NCBI GenBank assembly: GCA_008360955.1
Contig: LUCM01000606.1
Span: 27,974-91,973 of the forward strand
From: Fasciolopsis buskii
Lineage: Eukaryota; Platyhelminthes; Trematoda; Plagiorchiida; Fasciolidae
Length of the DNA: 64,000 nt
Reading direction: 5' to 3'
In this document: positions 13,901 to 28,900 of the stretch, piece by piece
Numbering within the stretch: position 1 is the stretch's first letter
Layout: the number at the start of each line of letters is the position of its first letter
The notes under the pieces: model-generated
Told to the model about the DNA's origin: nothing
Databases searched by the model: none
What the model saw: only the letters and a program-made list of their open reading frames with translations
Position numbers and translations under genes: made by a program

Positions 13901-16900
13901 ACTCAGCTACTCCTCGCTGCCTTGCAGTCAGGTTCTTGCCAGAACCAAAGGCTTCGGTTGAGAACCCTAATCGTTCTTCTGCTTAGCGGCTAGACTCCCT
14001 AGCAGTACCCATACATCAATCCCCATAAGTTACACGCCCACAAGTAATTCCATACTGCATCGGTCGTCATGCAGGATAATCAGGACCGCGCTGCCCATCG
14101 CATCGAGCGGGGGCGGAGCGAGTATTGATAAGCATGCTACTGCTCAGAGTTCCCTCTCTTTTATTCAACCTGTTTCTTCTATCTCCAACCGAATCGCTTT
14201 GCCCCTTCTGCCTACCCATAGTATCTCCATTGATAACACGCTCGATACTCGCAACGGTTCATTGTCAACTAGTGTAGTACGTGGTTTTTAGTCAGCTAGC
14301 TCACATTTTCTCAAGCCCCATCAGCCTCTGAATCTCGGCTTCTTCAATGTGCGCACTCTAATGCACGCTGTCCAACAGGCGAGTTTAGCTCGGAAAGTGG
14401 ACTGACTCACTTTCGATTGATGTCTGCTGCGTGAGTGAAACACGAATTCAGGATTCGAGTAGAGTAAGTCGACTAACTGCGTCAAATGTCTCGTCAAGAT
14501 ATTTTCTTCGCACTTCAGGAGACGAAGCAGCTCAAGCTGTGGATCAACGCGGTGTAGGACATAGTGTTAAGTGAGAAGGCTTGAGCAGCCTTTTTAGATT
14601 GGATCGCAGTCAACAATCGCCTGTGCCATGAGACTGAAAGGATCAGTGGGCGTCCTGAAGGATAGTAGTGCTAAGCAGTTTGTCATCTCGACATACGATC
14701 CAACAGACTGCAGCACTGACATGAAGAAAAACGAGTTTTACAATGACCTCATCACCCTTGTTAGAAAGAGCAAATGCTCTGACATTGTAGTGGTGGAAGG
14801 TGATTTTAATGCACAGGTTGGAAAACTTAGTGCATCGGAGTCCTGTCTAGGTGGACAATGCGCCTTTCCTGTTCAGCGAACGGATAATGGGGAAAAACTT
14901 CTCCAGTTTGTGCAGACAATAACCTATTCCTATCTAGTACGAATTTCCGACACAGTTCGCGTCGCACTGCGGCATGGCGCTCTAACTAGGCAGGTACTCT
15001 GAGTCAGATCGACCATATTGCATTAAGCTACCGTTGACGCAGTTCTGTCCAAAACTGTAGATCGTACTGGACCACGTACGTCGAATCGGACCATGCGTTA
15101 GTTTTAATGCGATTTTTGCTGCAGTTCAACCTCCATCGACGCAGGCCACAAGCCTATTTGGCCATCGAACGTCTGTCTGATTCGGCTGTTCGCAACAGCT
15201 ATCTGCAGAAACTGTTCGAGGAACTAAGGACTCCGATGAGCGGTGAGAACAAATTAAGCGGGCTATGAATTTCGCAACAGGTTTCGTGTGACCCTAGATC
15301 CAGCGTTCATCAAAGACACTGGATCTCAAAATGGTCACTGAACCTAATGGAGTAAAAACACCAGCTCCCTACCTGCAGGGAGGTAAATAGGACGCGTCGA
15401 CAGTTGCAGCATCGGTTGACCACAAGCCTTAAGAATGCCCGCGAAACATGGTGGGTTAAGGTAGCCGAATAGATGGACAGAGCGGCCGCTTCAGGTACCG
15501 GTCAAAGATTGTTAAAGCTTATACGCGACAGCGGCGGTCGGCGAACTTCGGTTAGTGAAGTCGTGTACGATAAGAATGGAGAGCTCATCCATGGTAGACA
15601 ACAAGGGCTTGACCGCTGGGCCGAGCATTTAAAGGATCAGTTTAGCTGGCCATACGCTAACGTATTTAGGCCGACGTCTGCAGCTGCAAACCTTTGGGAT
15701 GTGTCACTTGATCCCCAACCGAAGGGAAGTGCAGTCGAATATTCGGCTTCTGAAGAGGGGAAAAGCAGCCGGTCCCGACGACCTTCCCCCAGTTCTCTTT
15801 AAATTGGGTGGGAAAGCCCTGGTGAAATCACTTACCTCCTTGCTTCATGATATTTGGAACGAGGAGCGCATTCCGTTATCGTGGAGTGATTCACTGATCG
15901 TACCCATCTTCAAGGGCACACAAAGTGACTGCAGTAATCATCGTGCGATTAGTTTAATCCCGATAGTTACTAAGGTGTTGGCTCCGACAATGTTGCACCG
16001 TTTGACACCGATTCACGAGAGTAATATCCGCGAACAACAGGCCGGATTTTGCCCAGGTCGAGACTGCATCGACCAGATATTCACTCTTCGTCAAATACTA
16101 GAAACGCACATGCACTGCCGCCCTTCGATCGTAGTCTTTCTCGACTTGAAAGGTACTTTCGAGTCCGTGGATCAATCAGCACTATTTAGTGCTCTCCACC
16201 GGAAGGGTTTGTCAACGAAGTCCGTAAACTTGTTGCGAGCATTGTACTCGCATACCTACGGTCGCGTGAGGGTATACTGTAAAGTAATAAGTTCATTCGA
16301 AACGACTAGTGGCGTTCGATATTCCATTCCTACATTCCTGTTCAACTTCGTCATGAACCAGGTGTTGAGAGATGCTTTGGGAGGTCTCCCAGATCTAAGA
16401 ATCGAACTGGGAAATGGAGGGAAGTTGTGTGATCTAGATTACGTGGATGACATCGTGTGCTTCTTAGAGTCTGCGGACCATGCACAACGCGCACTAGATA
16501 GACTCTCGAGGTCAGTCACTCGATTTGGCATGAGCTTTGCACCTTTAGAGTGCAAAGTGCAGGACTGGACGACAGTAGTGCCGAACTTATTGCTGAGCCG
16601 AGAGGAATTAACGATTGTGGACTGTTTCACCTACCTTGGTAGCTGCGTGTCGAACGACGGTAGCTCGGCAGTGGAGGTAAATACGCGTATATCGTGTGTA
16701 TTGTGCCGCAGTGCGCCCAGATATGTTGTATGGTTGCGAGACATGGAATATTCGCGTGGGAGATGTGCGTCAGTTACAGGTTTCCGACCACCGATGTTTA
16801 CGTACTACGGCTAGGACTGGATGGAGTGACCGGGTAAGTAATGTGGACGTCAGGAATCTAGTACTTAGTGCTAATTCTGAAACTTAGTAGACTACGCTGG

Positions 16901-19900
16901 TTGGGTCACGTGTCACGTATGTCGAACACTCGTCTACCATATCGTACCCTATTTCGTGTTCCTCCTAAGGAATGGAAGAAGCCATGTGGAGGCCAACAGA
17001 TGATGAAATGTACAGCGTCCTTATGGTTGAGGGCCGAAAGACTCGTCAACTAGCTGGCTAGAGACACCGAATGATACGGCAGTGAACCGTGAACAGTGGC
17101 CACCATGTCGTCATTTTCAATCAAATCATAATGATTGAAAAAATGTGCTTGTACAGTTAGACTGTGTTCCGTGTGTTGGCTGCAGCAGCGTCTTATCTTT
17201 TACCGCCTGTGTAGGTCTATTCTACATTTCTCTTGGATATTCACGCTTTTTATAGAAACATATAACTCTGGGGAAAAGACAGTGGTCAGTGAGGCTTGTC
17301 TTGCTATTTGAAGCTGAACGATGATGATGACGAAGAGTGGTATTCGTTAGAATTGTTCTCTTAAAACTGACTTGCTACTTCGTAACCGACATGATTGCTA
17401 AAAGTGTTCTATCTTAATGCGAGAATACTTTCACTGATGCATATGCAGATGTGAAACGGTGAGTGTGCGGACCACGTTGTTTTTCAAAACGAAAATCCAG
17501 GTAGGTTGCTAGTTTTTGGTAATCAAATAATACATGCACAACAGCATACTGAAGAATCCATAGCCTAGGACACTATTTGGGATGCAGTGTACATCACTGA
17601 AATGCTGTAACAGAACGATTTTATTTAGTAGAACTCAAGTCGGAACTCTTAACAAGTCTGATTTGCAAGGCAGTGGTGCATAAACTTAGCATGGAAATGT
17701 CGTCGAAGAACGAGCAAACCTTTACATATGTAATTTTTTAATGACCTGCTTGAAGCATGAGTGCAATAGAAGGAACAAGCCCCATGGTCATTGAGGTCCA
17801 CTAGACGAGAGGAGAGCATGGCAAACTTGACCTTGAAGTGGAATAGAGCCACATAAAGCCTCAGTAGATCAGGCGTGGTACCCAGCCGGGTGACAGCGAG
17901 TTGTCATCTACTATCCAAGTAACCGACAGATCTGGGATTCGAACCCCTGATCCTTCGAATGACAAGCGCTTAATCCGATTGACCATCTACGGTCTAAACC
18001 GAAGTATAGTTTTCATCCGTATGTCGTTCTGTCTACCTCGGTGCAGTAATTAACGTTCTACTGTGGGCCCCAAGCACCTTGCCACAACCAGTCAATAAAA
18101 CATTGAACGGACGGCGGTATGTACAGCGTATTTCTAGAACCTGGCGGAGAAGTCCGTTGCACCCGCCCGGTGCCGATGGGCACAAAAATGCATGCTTTGC
18201 ACGCCACCCGCAATTGATTTGGAATTAAAGTTAAGCCATTTTCTTAGGCTATTTACCAAAGGGTACTCAATCCAAAAGGTGAATATTAGTCTCTCTCCCT
18301 TGACTTTTAGGAAAACAATTCTTCCATGAAAAGACAGTTTACAGTACTTGCTCGGCAGAGGCCGTTTGAGATGTATGGTCATTTGTGAGCATCTCAAGAG
18401 GCACTCAGAACGAGCAGCTACTTCGGAGGCTGAACACATTCACATTTAACCATACTGAGGTGATTGGAGGCTTCATGCTTTGTAATGCCTGGGTTATCAA
18501 ACTGAAGTAAAATTTCGTCCTAGGAAGGGGAGGAGGAGCAGCTTTCAGAGCCACCGGTCGAAAGACCTGATCTGCAAGACAGTAGGATGAAAAACAGCGT
18601 TCGCAAACCTTAGTGAGTCGGCCAGCAATAGACTTATTCGTGCCTTTTGATTAATTTATTTCAGCAACCCAACATCCTCCGGGGTCCCCAGCAAAGTTGC
18701 TGACTGAGAGAGACTTGGTTTGCATGCCTCTTGAGGTATTTCCTAGAAAGAAGATTAGTCAGAGAAAAACCTCACGCCTTCGACGCCGCCATTACTTGAC
18801 TGGTTCAATGAGTGTGAGCCCACCTTATTTCCAGTAAACCACAGAAATGGTGCCCGTTTCCTTTTCCCCGAGTGGCATACAGGTCTATCCTGGCAAAGGA
18901 CCAGGACTTGAATAATAGATTAGAGCCCAATCATCCCATTGAAGCACTCATTTAATCCTTCCGTAAAGTTTGCTTACCAGGGTCTTCGGAGCCGCGATTT
19001 CTGGTCCTGTTGGCGATGTGATTCTCCGGAAGACAGTTTATGCCCCGCAGCTTGACTGCCAGTAGTCCGTAGTCAGTCTCATGCAGTGAGACTAAGATTT
19101 TTATGCAGTGTATGCATTCTGAGGTTTCCTCCCATGGTGAGATCTTTAAAAAAGGATTCCAACGGGGATTGAGCTGGACCCAGGGGTATTAGCTTAGTCC
19201 CCACAGTGTTAAAGGCGCTAACATCCGCCTTTCTTCACAGGTTATAAAACGGGCATGATTTCGCGCCACTTGAGAACGCCTCAGCAGCATTTTCAATCTC
19301 AAAAATTCTGAGCGCCGTAAGGCTACCTTAATATCAGCGCAGCATACGACTCCGTAGGTAGGTCTACACTATGGCACCGTTTGCTGAGGAATAGAGTACC
19401 TGAGATGTCGATCCTCAAACAGTTGTACCGTCATATTTCAGGTCGAGTTAGGGTCCACGACTAGCTTTCACTATTTCCCGTCGTCTTCAGTGGAGTACGA
19501 CAAGACTATCCTGTATCAGTTTCTATCCAACTTTGCCATGTCTTACAGAGCGCTTTATCTGGAGACTTTTGAGTTTGCCAATGATACCGCCCCGCTGAGC
19601 TACAATACACAAGTAATTCAATATGCTTGGGGTCACTTGGCGATTGAAATATTCTAGTAAGATGTGATTTGCACCTTCAACAGTGAGGAGAGCTCATGCC
19701 TGTGTACTCTTTGTGGTGAAAAGCTAGCAGTTAAGTTTTAAGGATGTCTAATTGTGAAGACAATATCACGAACTGCGAAAACAAGAGCAGCTTTCGCGAA
19801 CCTGCAACACTTGTGGCACCGTCACGACATCCCAGGTTTCTTTCAAGGAGAGGGTGCCTAATATTATGACTGCGTTCTTTACGGCTGCGAGATCTGGCGT

Positions 19901-22900
19901 ATTCGCGTCGAAAATACCCGACGACTTTCCGTCTACCAATGTCTCCGAAGTATTGTTTCGGTCTGGTGGTAACGTCGGTGAGCAATCACAAGGTGCTTCG
20001 TCGTCCTCTGACTGAGGTACTCTCTCTGCATCCCCTTCGGTGGCACAGACATGTTTGCTTACATCTGCCCGTCGTCCACCTTTTCGTGTTTTTTCTGCTC
20101 GCGCTGGATACAGCTGTGACTTGGTGTAGGGGCATGAAGAAGTTAGCTTCGGTCTTCGCATTGGGTTATTTCCTTCTTTTCTTAGTCGGGATCCAAAAGA
20201 TGAAGGTTGTTGTTGACGTGGTATGCCTCAGTGTATATTTAACACTTGCTTGGTTTCAGGTTGTGTGCCAGCCAAAACATGGTACGACGGATGGTTTTGT
20301 TGTGTGCATATTTTGTTCCTTTTGTCATTTTTGATCATTACAACAAAAACGAATACAACCCTGCAAATGGCTTTGGTTTCGAGTCATATTCATAAAGGGA
20401 ACAAGCCTTCCCTATCCTCACTGACCCAACCTGCCGGAAGGTGATAAGTATTGTTACCTTCTTGATTCCTCTGCACCAAGTCATTCATTGACCTCCACGC
20501 TCTTTCTTCCAAGTAGGTCAAGGAGCCCAAACAAAGCGCGAGACGGCAAGCGCGGAACGGGGCATTTTCAATACATGCCCAAGCCATCGGAGCTTATTTT
20601 GGTTTACGGTCCTGCCGAACGAGTTGACCGTGCCGAACACACGCCTGCGCACTTTAGTGTTGATACTTTTCCCCTACCAAAAATGGGCAATACTACGTAA
20701 GCAGTGGGCGTCAAACCCGGGGCCACGCGACGGACCGTGTTTCATAACCACACAGATAGACTGATGCCGCGTCGGCACCATAGGTGTTTCAGTTTGGAAA
20801 AGGTAACCTGACCTTTGAAATACGCACAGGTATTTCCTCCCCCACGCCACATCTTCAGAAATTAAACTGCCCGACCTTTTACTTCCCAAGTACAGCGCAG
20901 GTACAGGCTCCCGTCGATACTGGAATAACGCCCTGCAGTTTGATTTCGCGAACTGCATGCCATGTTGAATCACTCCATTTATCAAGCGGTTAGGATGTCG
21001 GGCTTTGTTAGAAGCGAGAAATACGATATCGTAAAATTATCCCAAGTCCGTAAGTCTGGGCCCTGATAAAAGATGGATATCATCTACGAGGTCCTCGATT
21101 GCAAAGTTAGACAGAAATGTCGAATTAGAATACTCTTGTTGAACTCCACCGGAGACAACGAAAGGAGGTGAAGTCTTGTCATAGGTTCTTACTCGTTTAG
21201 AAGTATGACGGTAGAGGGATTTGGTGATTGATACATACTTTCTAAGCACCCCGTATCTCAACAAACATCCCCAAATAGTGGACCTGTTAACTGAATCAAA
21301 AGTTGGTTTGATGTCCAAGAACTCGGAAACTGTCAGTCTTCCGTAGGCGTGTCGATGGTCCAGTGGATGGCGGTGTAAATATCTGATTTGTACAGCGTTG
21401 ATTAGACCGAAATCCGGCTTGCTCCTCCAGAGTTCGTTCTTCTTTTTGTTATTAGTCTGCGAAGAACAACAGATGCGAGGACCTTTAACGTAACTTGAAT
21501 TAGCTGATTCTTCTATGATCGCCACAGACAATTCGTGAAACCTTACTTAAAGAATGGGATAATGATCGACTTCGTCTAATCCATGGTACTTTCTTCTAGA
21601 CCCATACTTTCGAGAATACATGTCAGATCTTTTACTATACAGTATCCTTCGTCCCTGGCAGGCCGCCTGGACCTGAAGTCTTGTAACGCTTGAGGAGTGC
21701 AAGTGTCGTACAGGTTTCAACTTCTTTGAGGGCATCTGAAAATATTGACCACTAAACACGCTATAGAAGAGTTAAGGTCATTGACACAAGGGATTAGTTA
21801 AACTCCTGATTGAAATGTTCAGCCCATCTTTCTAGTCGTCTATGGAGACTACTAACAGACGTCCTGGTGGCCTCGCAGACTATTTACTGACACCACATTT
21901 TCTGGTTCCAGTAAAACCAATTAAGTGGAACAAATTTCAGAAGTCCCCTGAGGAAATCACCGATTATTCCATCACAGCAGCACCATTCGACCACTAGTTC
22001 TCAGGCTTGGGGTGAGTTCACGTTTCAGAGCCAGATATGCCTGGTTAGCGGCTAAGCCTGATGGAACTGAATTGCGGATGTCGAAAGGAGTTTGCTGATA
22101 CCTAGTAATTTGATAGTCTGGAGGTTATACCGCAAATGGTCAGACAAGCGGGGCGCAGGGACGGCTTGACGAGGGCCCAGCATCGCTCTAGAGGTAATTG
22201 TGGAGTGGTGCCAACGTACCTCTCATTTTGCTGTATTTTAGTCAGAACAGTAGGCTCCGACAGGGCAGCACCATCGACCAGGAATGCCATCTTCCTGGTA
22301 GTCCTCCTCCCTTAGGAACCCCATGGAGAGTGTGGCAAACCAGTGCGTGGTCAGACTTAGGGCGAGTTCCCCACCATGAATGACAGTTTCGGATACAGCC
22401 TGGTCATACTTAGCTTAATGAGATGTGATTTATCTGCGCCCAATCCGGAATTGGCAGAGGCAGCCAGGTTGCTGAACGGCGAGTTGCTTTCACAGTTTGT
22501 GATGTATACAAGCAATCGGTGATAGGAGCAAACAAAAAAGTCTTTCACCGTAGACTGAGCGGATGCAGTTACGCTGAAAACGACCTCCTAGTGTTTACTA
22601 GGTGTAATACTATCGACCCAGCCATTTTAGTCCACCTTATTAAGTCGGTAAGACACCGATAGAATGTCCCTTTAGGCATCCGGGCTACAGTATGCAACGG
22701 CATATGCGGAAGTCAAACAGGCATCATTTATCAGCTCATTTTCTTCTTGTCTTGCAGGAATCTCTGATGCGTATAGCATACATCCGACCTTAAACTGGAA
22801 TCCACTTCGAGAGAACAGCCTTGGTTTTACCATTCAAGACTATTTTAACGCCCGCCTGACCAGAAGCCTCAGCTTCAATGTCTCTGGAATGGCGCAAATA

Positions 22901-25900
22901 ACAAGCAATCTCCTTCTGGGTCATTGGGAACTTCGTACTTGGCAGGGGGTCTTGAATTTGGGTCTCCTATGGGCAGCAGACATTAATACCAATGCTATTC
23001 GGTGCTCTATCTAAGCCAGCATGCCGATCTATTGCCAGCAGGGTGCGAATGTTGTGTCCCAAGTGTGAATGGTGAACGTGGTCGGAGGAGAATCGCGGCA
23101 ACCGTGAGTGGAGAAGCCTGAGATACCATGCCAGAGGCGCTGAAGGGGTGTGGCGTTTGTTGAACTACCATATCCCTTAAGCAAGGAAAAATTAGAAGTC
23201 AGAAAACGCGGAGGATGAAAAAGCAAAATGCTCTTATTTGTCTTCATTCAAAGATTCGCCTTAGCCGCATTTCATCTGCGCCGATAGGTTAGCACCGTGC
23301 TTGCTCTAAAGCTGTAAATATTCTTTCGCCAAAGATGCTACCAAACGACGGAAGTGATTAACATGTTGACCATAATTGTCGATGCAGTCCACCAATTGCC
23401 TATTACGTCTCCAAAAGGATACAAGACTGATTTAAAATTAGAACCAAGAAATTGAAAAAGTGGAAAACCCTAGAAATCGCTGATTGGAAACCAGCCACTG
23501 AGTCCCTGTTGGCAGAATAGCCAAATTGAGCGGAGTTCGAGGAAGTCAGCGTATGCAATACTGTGACGTTCATTCAACCATTCATTTCACAGGAAACAAG
23601 TGGTAATACAAATCAGGCAGCCGACACTCAAGAGTAAGTAGTCAGTAAATAATGCCGCGGAATCTAAATTGGATGCAACATTGACAACCGTCTCAGTGAG
23701 ATTGTATTAGTTATTGGTACCAGACAGAACAGGCGCTTCGTGCGCCTAAGACTGACAAAAGTGAAAGAACTGAAACAGAAAACAGACTTGCACGTAATGG
23801 TACTACGACAGGCATCGACCCATAATGTTAATGCACTGCCTCAAGAATAAGTGAATATTCACAAACAACGCCGCTAGATGGAATGACCTAGTAACTGGAC
23901 GAAGGTAAGCTTCGATTTTGGACAGACGTACTGCAGCAAGTTAGCACGAGTCTAGAAACTCAGACACCAACAGGTGAACCATACATGCCGAATGAAATCA
24001 CTAACTTTTAACGCCAGAACTTGCATCCTTTCATCCACTGAATATCCAGGCCAAAATGGATCCAACTCCCGGACAGCGGACGACGATAGGTGGTATGTCA
24101 ATTTTCGACCTTGCTCCCCAACTTCGGAGAGGATACTAGCGAGTTGATTTCTCTGTACTGACGTCAATCCATCTTGCTTCAATCGTACTATTAGCTCTGG
24201 TCGTTGATATGGTCTGAGAGCCAATAAATGAATGACTCGTTCCCTGAAACAAGACAAACGAGAATGGATGAGTGTTAGAATGGCTATGGGATATGCCTTT
24301 TCACTGCGCGGCCATAAAGGAAAATAAATAAAAAAGTTCCGATACGAAACCTAGTACTGGAAAGCGTAGCTTTCCTATCACCGGTTGGTGCAAACACAAC
24401 CGCAGGTTGAATGATATTGTAAAGTCAAGAAGAACCATTTCGCATGGAAGGAATCCATACTTTAACTACATACTTCCGCATAAGTGTAGCGGAAGGAGCA
24501 CCCGCCATAGATACAAAGGCCCACTAGATGGGGAACCGGGAACTGTCACCCGGAACAGAGGGTCTCACCATGTCAGGTCCCGTAACGAGCCGAACGACAG
24601 CCAATTTCCTTTATTAAATTAAGAATGAATCCAATTGCGTATGCGTGCCAGCGTAGTTTGTAATCGGGAGATTTTGAACGAACAGACGGATCGTCAATAA
24701 ACACGATGATGTTTACGATGTTACTCTGAATACTGCCGTAACCGTCAGGAAAAGTCATGAAACAATTCTAACGAATGGATTGGCCCACTTCATTCACACC
24801 CATGTTTCAGCTGTTCGATGGATTGTCTTCATTTATGAAGCGCACATATAAATTGGATCGCTTGACCCACATCCGGAGAAACTTATGAAGGGGAGCGAAA
24901 TCATTTGCAAGCTACGGGATTATCCTACGAACTAAAACCAGGGATATACGCATCCTCAAAGACAACTTTTGAACGACAAAACTCGAGACCAAAAAGGTCC
25001 CCTAAATGCGCATCGTCCGAGGACAGTCGACTCACTCGAGTATTCACGCCTTCTGTCACAATTGTGCGCAAGAGGACACGCAAGTTTTGAAATAATTGTT
25101 CTTGATTGCATCTGGACTGCAACCCTTAGGCCCGTGTGCAGAGACGACAAGCAAATTGAGTCTAGCAGAGTGACGACTATTTACTTCGAACGAACCTCCA
25201 ATTCTCACTCTGCGAAGTCGGCTACTGAACGGGATCCAGTCAAGCAGTCTACCCCTGGCCCTCCCACTGACAGTCACACTAAAGCCAGGAAGACCAGAAG
25301 CCCCAGGTTCAGAAAGACAGAACTTCAAGCAAAAGATTGGACAGGGATGCCGATCAAATGACAAAGCTCGAGTTTTAAATGCAAGTCTTTTGGATACAAT
25401 ACATCAATAGTTAGGGGACTCAGTGTACGAGCTAAGCACGCCTGTTATCCTATACACAGCAGTGTTCGTGCGTTGAATGTGGCTAATTTGGGGACGCATC
25501 GACGGCATCAGCTGCTGGAAGCGGATTCAGTGAGATCTGGATGTTGGCTGAACGAAAACGCCAGAGAACATGTATAGTACCCTTTACATAAACGCTACAA
25601 CTAGTACGACCGGCTGTAGTTTCCGATTAATGGCAACTTCGAGTGGGAAAGGAAGTCATAAGAAACTCAAACAGCTGTATACGGTGGAAGCTCGTCTATT
25701 TGAGTGAAGGAGGGAAGGGTAAAAAACGTCCATTACAAAATCACGCGTGAATGTGCATTGTGGGTTGTTCTACTGTTCGTTAGCCCGGGTTAGAGTAAAC
25801 CATTCAATTCGAGATTAAAACCACAGCCCTTGAGAAAGCGAGCGCGATCCGCAAAACAGCAGGGTCATTCCGGAGGAGCCGGTGAACCGGATTCGCGCGC

Positions 25901-28900
25901 TCGTTTCCAGGATGTTGTTGGGATGGCTCCGAGCGTGCGAACGGCGAGCACACTGTTAGGCCGGATTCCATTCAACAGTCGGGTGGACGGTTTTGTACGT
26001 GTCGGTAGCAGTCGACCGTAACGTGGCTATTTATTTGTCGCATCTGTGTATGCGTTTACTTATTCCAGCTCTCCTGAAGCCAAAGACCAACTCTACCGGG
26101 AGTTATCCCGATTGATCCAAAGTCTGAGTTCAACGGATGCCTTGGTATCCGACTATTTTAACGCTCCACTCGGCTGCTCAGCAGAGATGGAACGGCACAT
26201 CGGAGATCAATTTTCGGTCTCGGTCGACTGTACAGACAATGCAGATCCTCTCATCCTATTGTGTTCTGACCACAGATTATCTCTAGTAAACACCAATTTT
26301 TTCATAGAAAGCGATATCGGATCACCTGGCGCCATCCTTCATCTTCACAGAGTCGAACTCAGAATAGTCAAATTGCTACTGGTCACCAGTGGAGTGGGTC
26401 AATCAAGGATTGCCGATTATTCTAATGCACACCCGTGGACTCAAATTGTGTTTTAGCACGTGCCCGTTTTCGTTCACGCCTAGTTTGTGGTCGCAACAGC
26501 ACGAGAACCACAAGTCCTGTACAGCTGATCCTAGACGATTATCGCGGACTTCAATTTCACTCGGAGTTTTCGATGCAGTTGTCGTCTCAACAGTGATCAA
26601 GACCAAGAGAACATTGGGAGCAGGTCAAAGAACCCCACTTTGCAGATCCATCCCCTAGGATGTTAAATACAAGACGCGCAAAGCTGTGAGGCGTCAGTTG
26701 ACCAAGAGCCTGCGAAACGATTGCGAGCAGTGGTGGATAGGGAAATGTAGGGATGAAAAAGGTTGTAGTCACTAGAAATAGTCGCAAAATTCACCGACTG
26801 ATTTAGAATACTGATTCACGGAAGCCGAACGTAAGCCAGGTGATTAAAGAATCTGACGGCACACTGACTCACTCTCAGGACCGTCGGGCAGAGCACTTTA
26901 GGAGGGGGACTTTAATGTGTCCACCACATACTGGGTCTTACACTGATGTCTGTAACTGTGCCAATGCATTTGGATACTAGTCTTCCGTCCAAAATGGAGG
27001 TGATCGAGGAGATGGATAGTCGTAAAAAGCATAAAGCAGCTGGGTCAGATGGACTGTCACCGATGGTCAAGTGTTAACATCGGGTCAACAAAAATCCTGC
27101 GACACATCTCGGCAAGGGAAGAGACTTCCAGGAACTGTTGTGAATCGAGGACCGTACCAGTTTACAAGACTGATAGATCCTCATGTGACAAGAGAATTTA
27201 GTTCAGTAAGCATTGTATCCAGACTAATTTCGGGCAATATCCTCCGCCGATTATCTGGCATTCGCAAAAAGCGTATGCGTGAGCACCAAGCTGGTTTCCG
27301 TCCCGATTGGGGTCTTATTGACCAGATTTTCGCTTGGAATCAGATGTTAGAACACAGGCACATGTTCCCTAAACTCATGATTTGAAAGTGGTGTTCGACC
27401 TAGTTGTTTGTACAACTCTGTGATGCTGCCTCTCATTGTAGGTTGTGCCAAAGAAATATACGTCACTCAACTAATCTCTGTATGTCAACAGTGGAAGCCG
27501 AATTCGTGCTTACGATGATCTTTCACTCGCGTTCACTATCACAATTGGTGTCCGTCAGGGTTGCGCAATTCCACTTTTTATTTTCAATTTCATTACTAGG
27601 ATAGTTATGCAGACTACTCTACCCCATGTGAAAATAATGGCATTGATATTCGCTCAGACAGGAAACTGTCTGACTTACACTTTGCGGACGACGTTGTGCT
27701 ACTAGGCGAATACCCAAGTAAGTTGGGTATTTTTCTCGGCCGTCCGAACGAGAGTGTAGTTAGGTGTGGGATGCGTTTTGGACCTTCAAAGAATAAAGTG
27801 CTGTTGCAAGACTGGATTGGCCCAAAGTCGAACTTTGTCCTTGGAGGGGAACAAGTGGGTGAGGTGGACATTCAGTAATTCGGGTAGTTATATCTCACCT
27901 GGTGGTCGCATACCGGGAGAAGCATCTTCGCGCATACAGAGACCGAGTGGCGTTCACCATATTGAAACATCCGTGGCATCGGTGTAAACTCCGGTTTTCA
28001 ATCAAAGGTCGAGTATAAGCGGCGTCAGTGAAGTCAGTATTCCTCTACGGCTCCGAAACATTGTCGTTAGGAGCAGAAGACAAGCGGATACTTGTGGTGC
28101 TTGAAAATCTTTGTATTCGTGGTGTCGGCAGAATATGGTGGGGGAAATTTTGTCCGCAACTCAGATTAAGTGTAAAGCTCTAGGTCCAAAGGTGCAGTCG
28201 TTAGAACAGGCAGCAAATCGGAATGTTATTGTGGCTGGGGTATAATTTGCGCATGAAAAGAAAACGACTGCCTCGTTGTACAGTTCTGGGGCACGTAATG
28301 TCGGAGGAAGGTTCGAGGTGGCCAGTTGACAGCATAGGGAAAAGTATAAAAACTTCAGCATGTGGACTGGCCCGTGTAGGTGTAGACTTTTGGTTGGGGT
28401 CCACGAGATCCCCAAAGGGATAATTAGAGACAATAGGTGATACGGCCCAGCGTCACAGTCAGTGGCGTTCTTGCATTCAAAACCTTGGTTTTCGAACATA
28501 CTTCTTCAACTTACCACTACGCAGTCCACTTCCGTCATACTTTATTTGTTTCAGTAGATGGTGCTGCCTCGCAGCGACCAAAATCAGAGCACGGTGATGC
28601 AAACTCAATGGTTGTACAAACTGAATTGAGACGAGCAAGTGGCCTGTTCGACAGGTTCATGCCCCCCTTCTGGGAAGTCATATCGGGTTCGTGGAAAATC
28701 ACGGAGTAGTGATCGTGATCATAATGTTTTGGCAAACCACACCCACCAAGCCACAGATCCACAAGGGAAAGCTCGTGGTATTTCCTAGGGAGAATGCTTG
28801 CCAGGGGGAAACTTTCCACGTCCCCGACGCTGTTACTGCTTGTTTACGGCAGCTGAATCAGTGAATGTAAGTCCACCGTAAACAAAACTAACCACAGAAA

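Larger units (their letters stand above)
13810..17130 (+). mobile_element. RTE-like LINE C, best-preserved copy
   Basis: Domain order is intact over about 3.3 kb. It starts with a putative 5' UTR (from about 13810), followed by a start-of-endonuclease segment near 14335 (LGFFNVRTL) and the endonuclease at 14628-15002. Linker, reverse transcriptase and a C-terminal domain with RLRWLGHV follow at 15473-17053. The final segment near 17055-17100 (LETPNDTAVNREQW) marks the end of the ORF. Frameshifts and stops separate the pieces, so it is non-autonomous. It lies antisense to ELL in intron 5. No target-site duplication or poly(A)/microsatellite tail was identified by eye. Confidence 0.8.

Noticed and set aside
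17930..17955. Near-perfect B box suggesting a real tRNA gene.
   Set aside because: No foldable anticodon arm or acceptor stem was seen, and the sequence continues into a dispersed SINE body.
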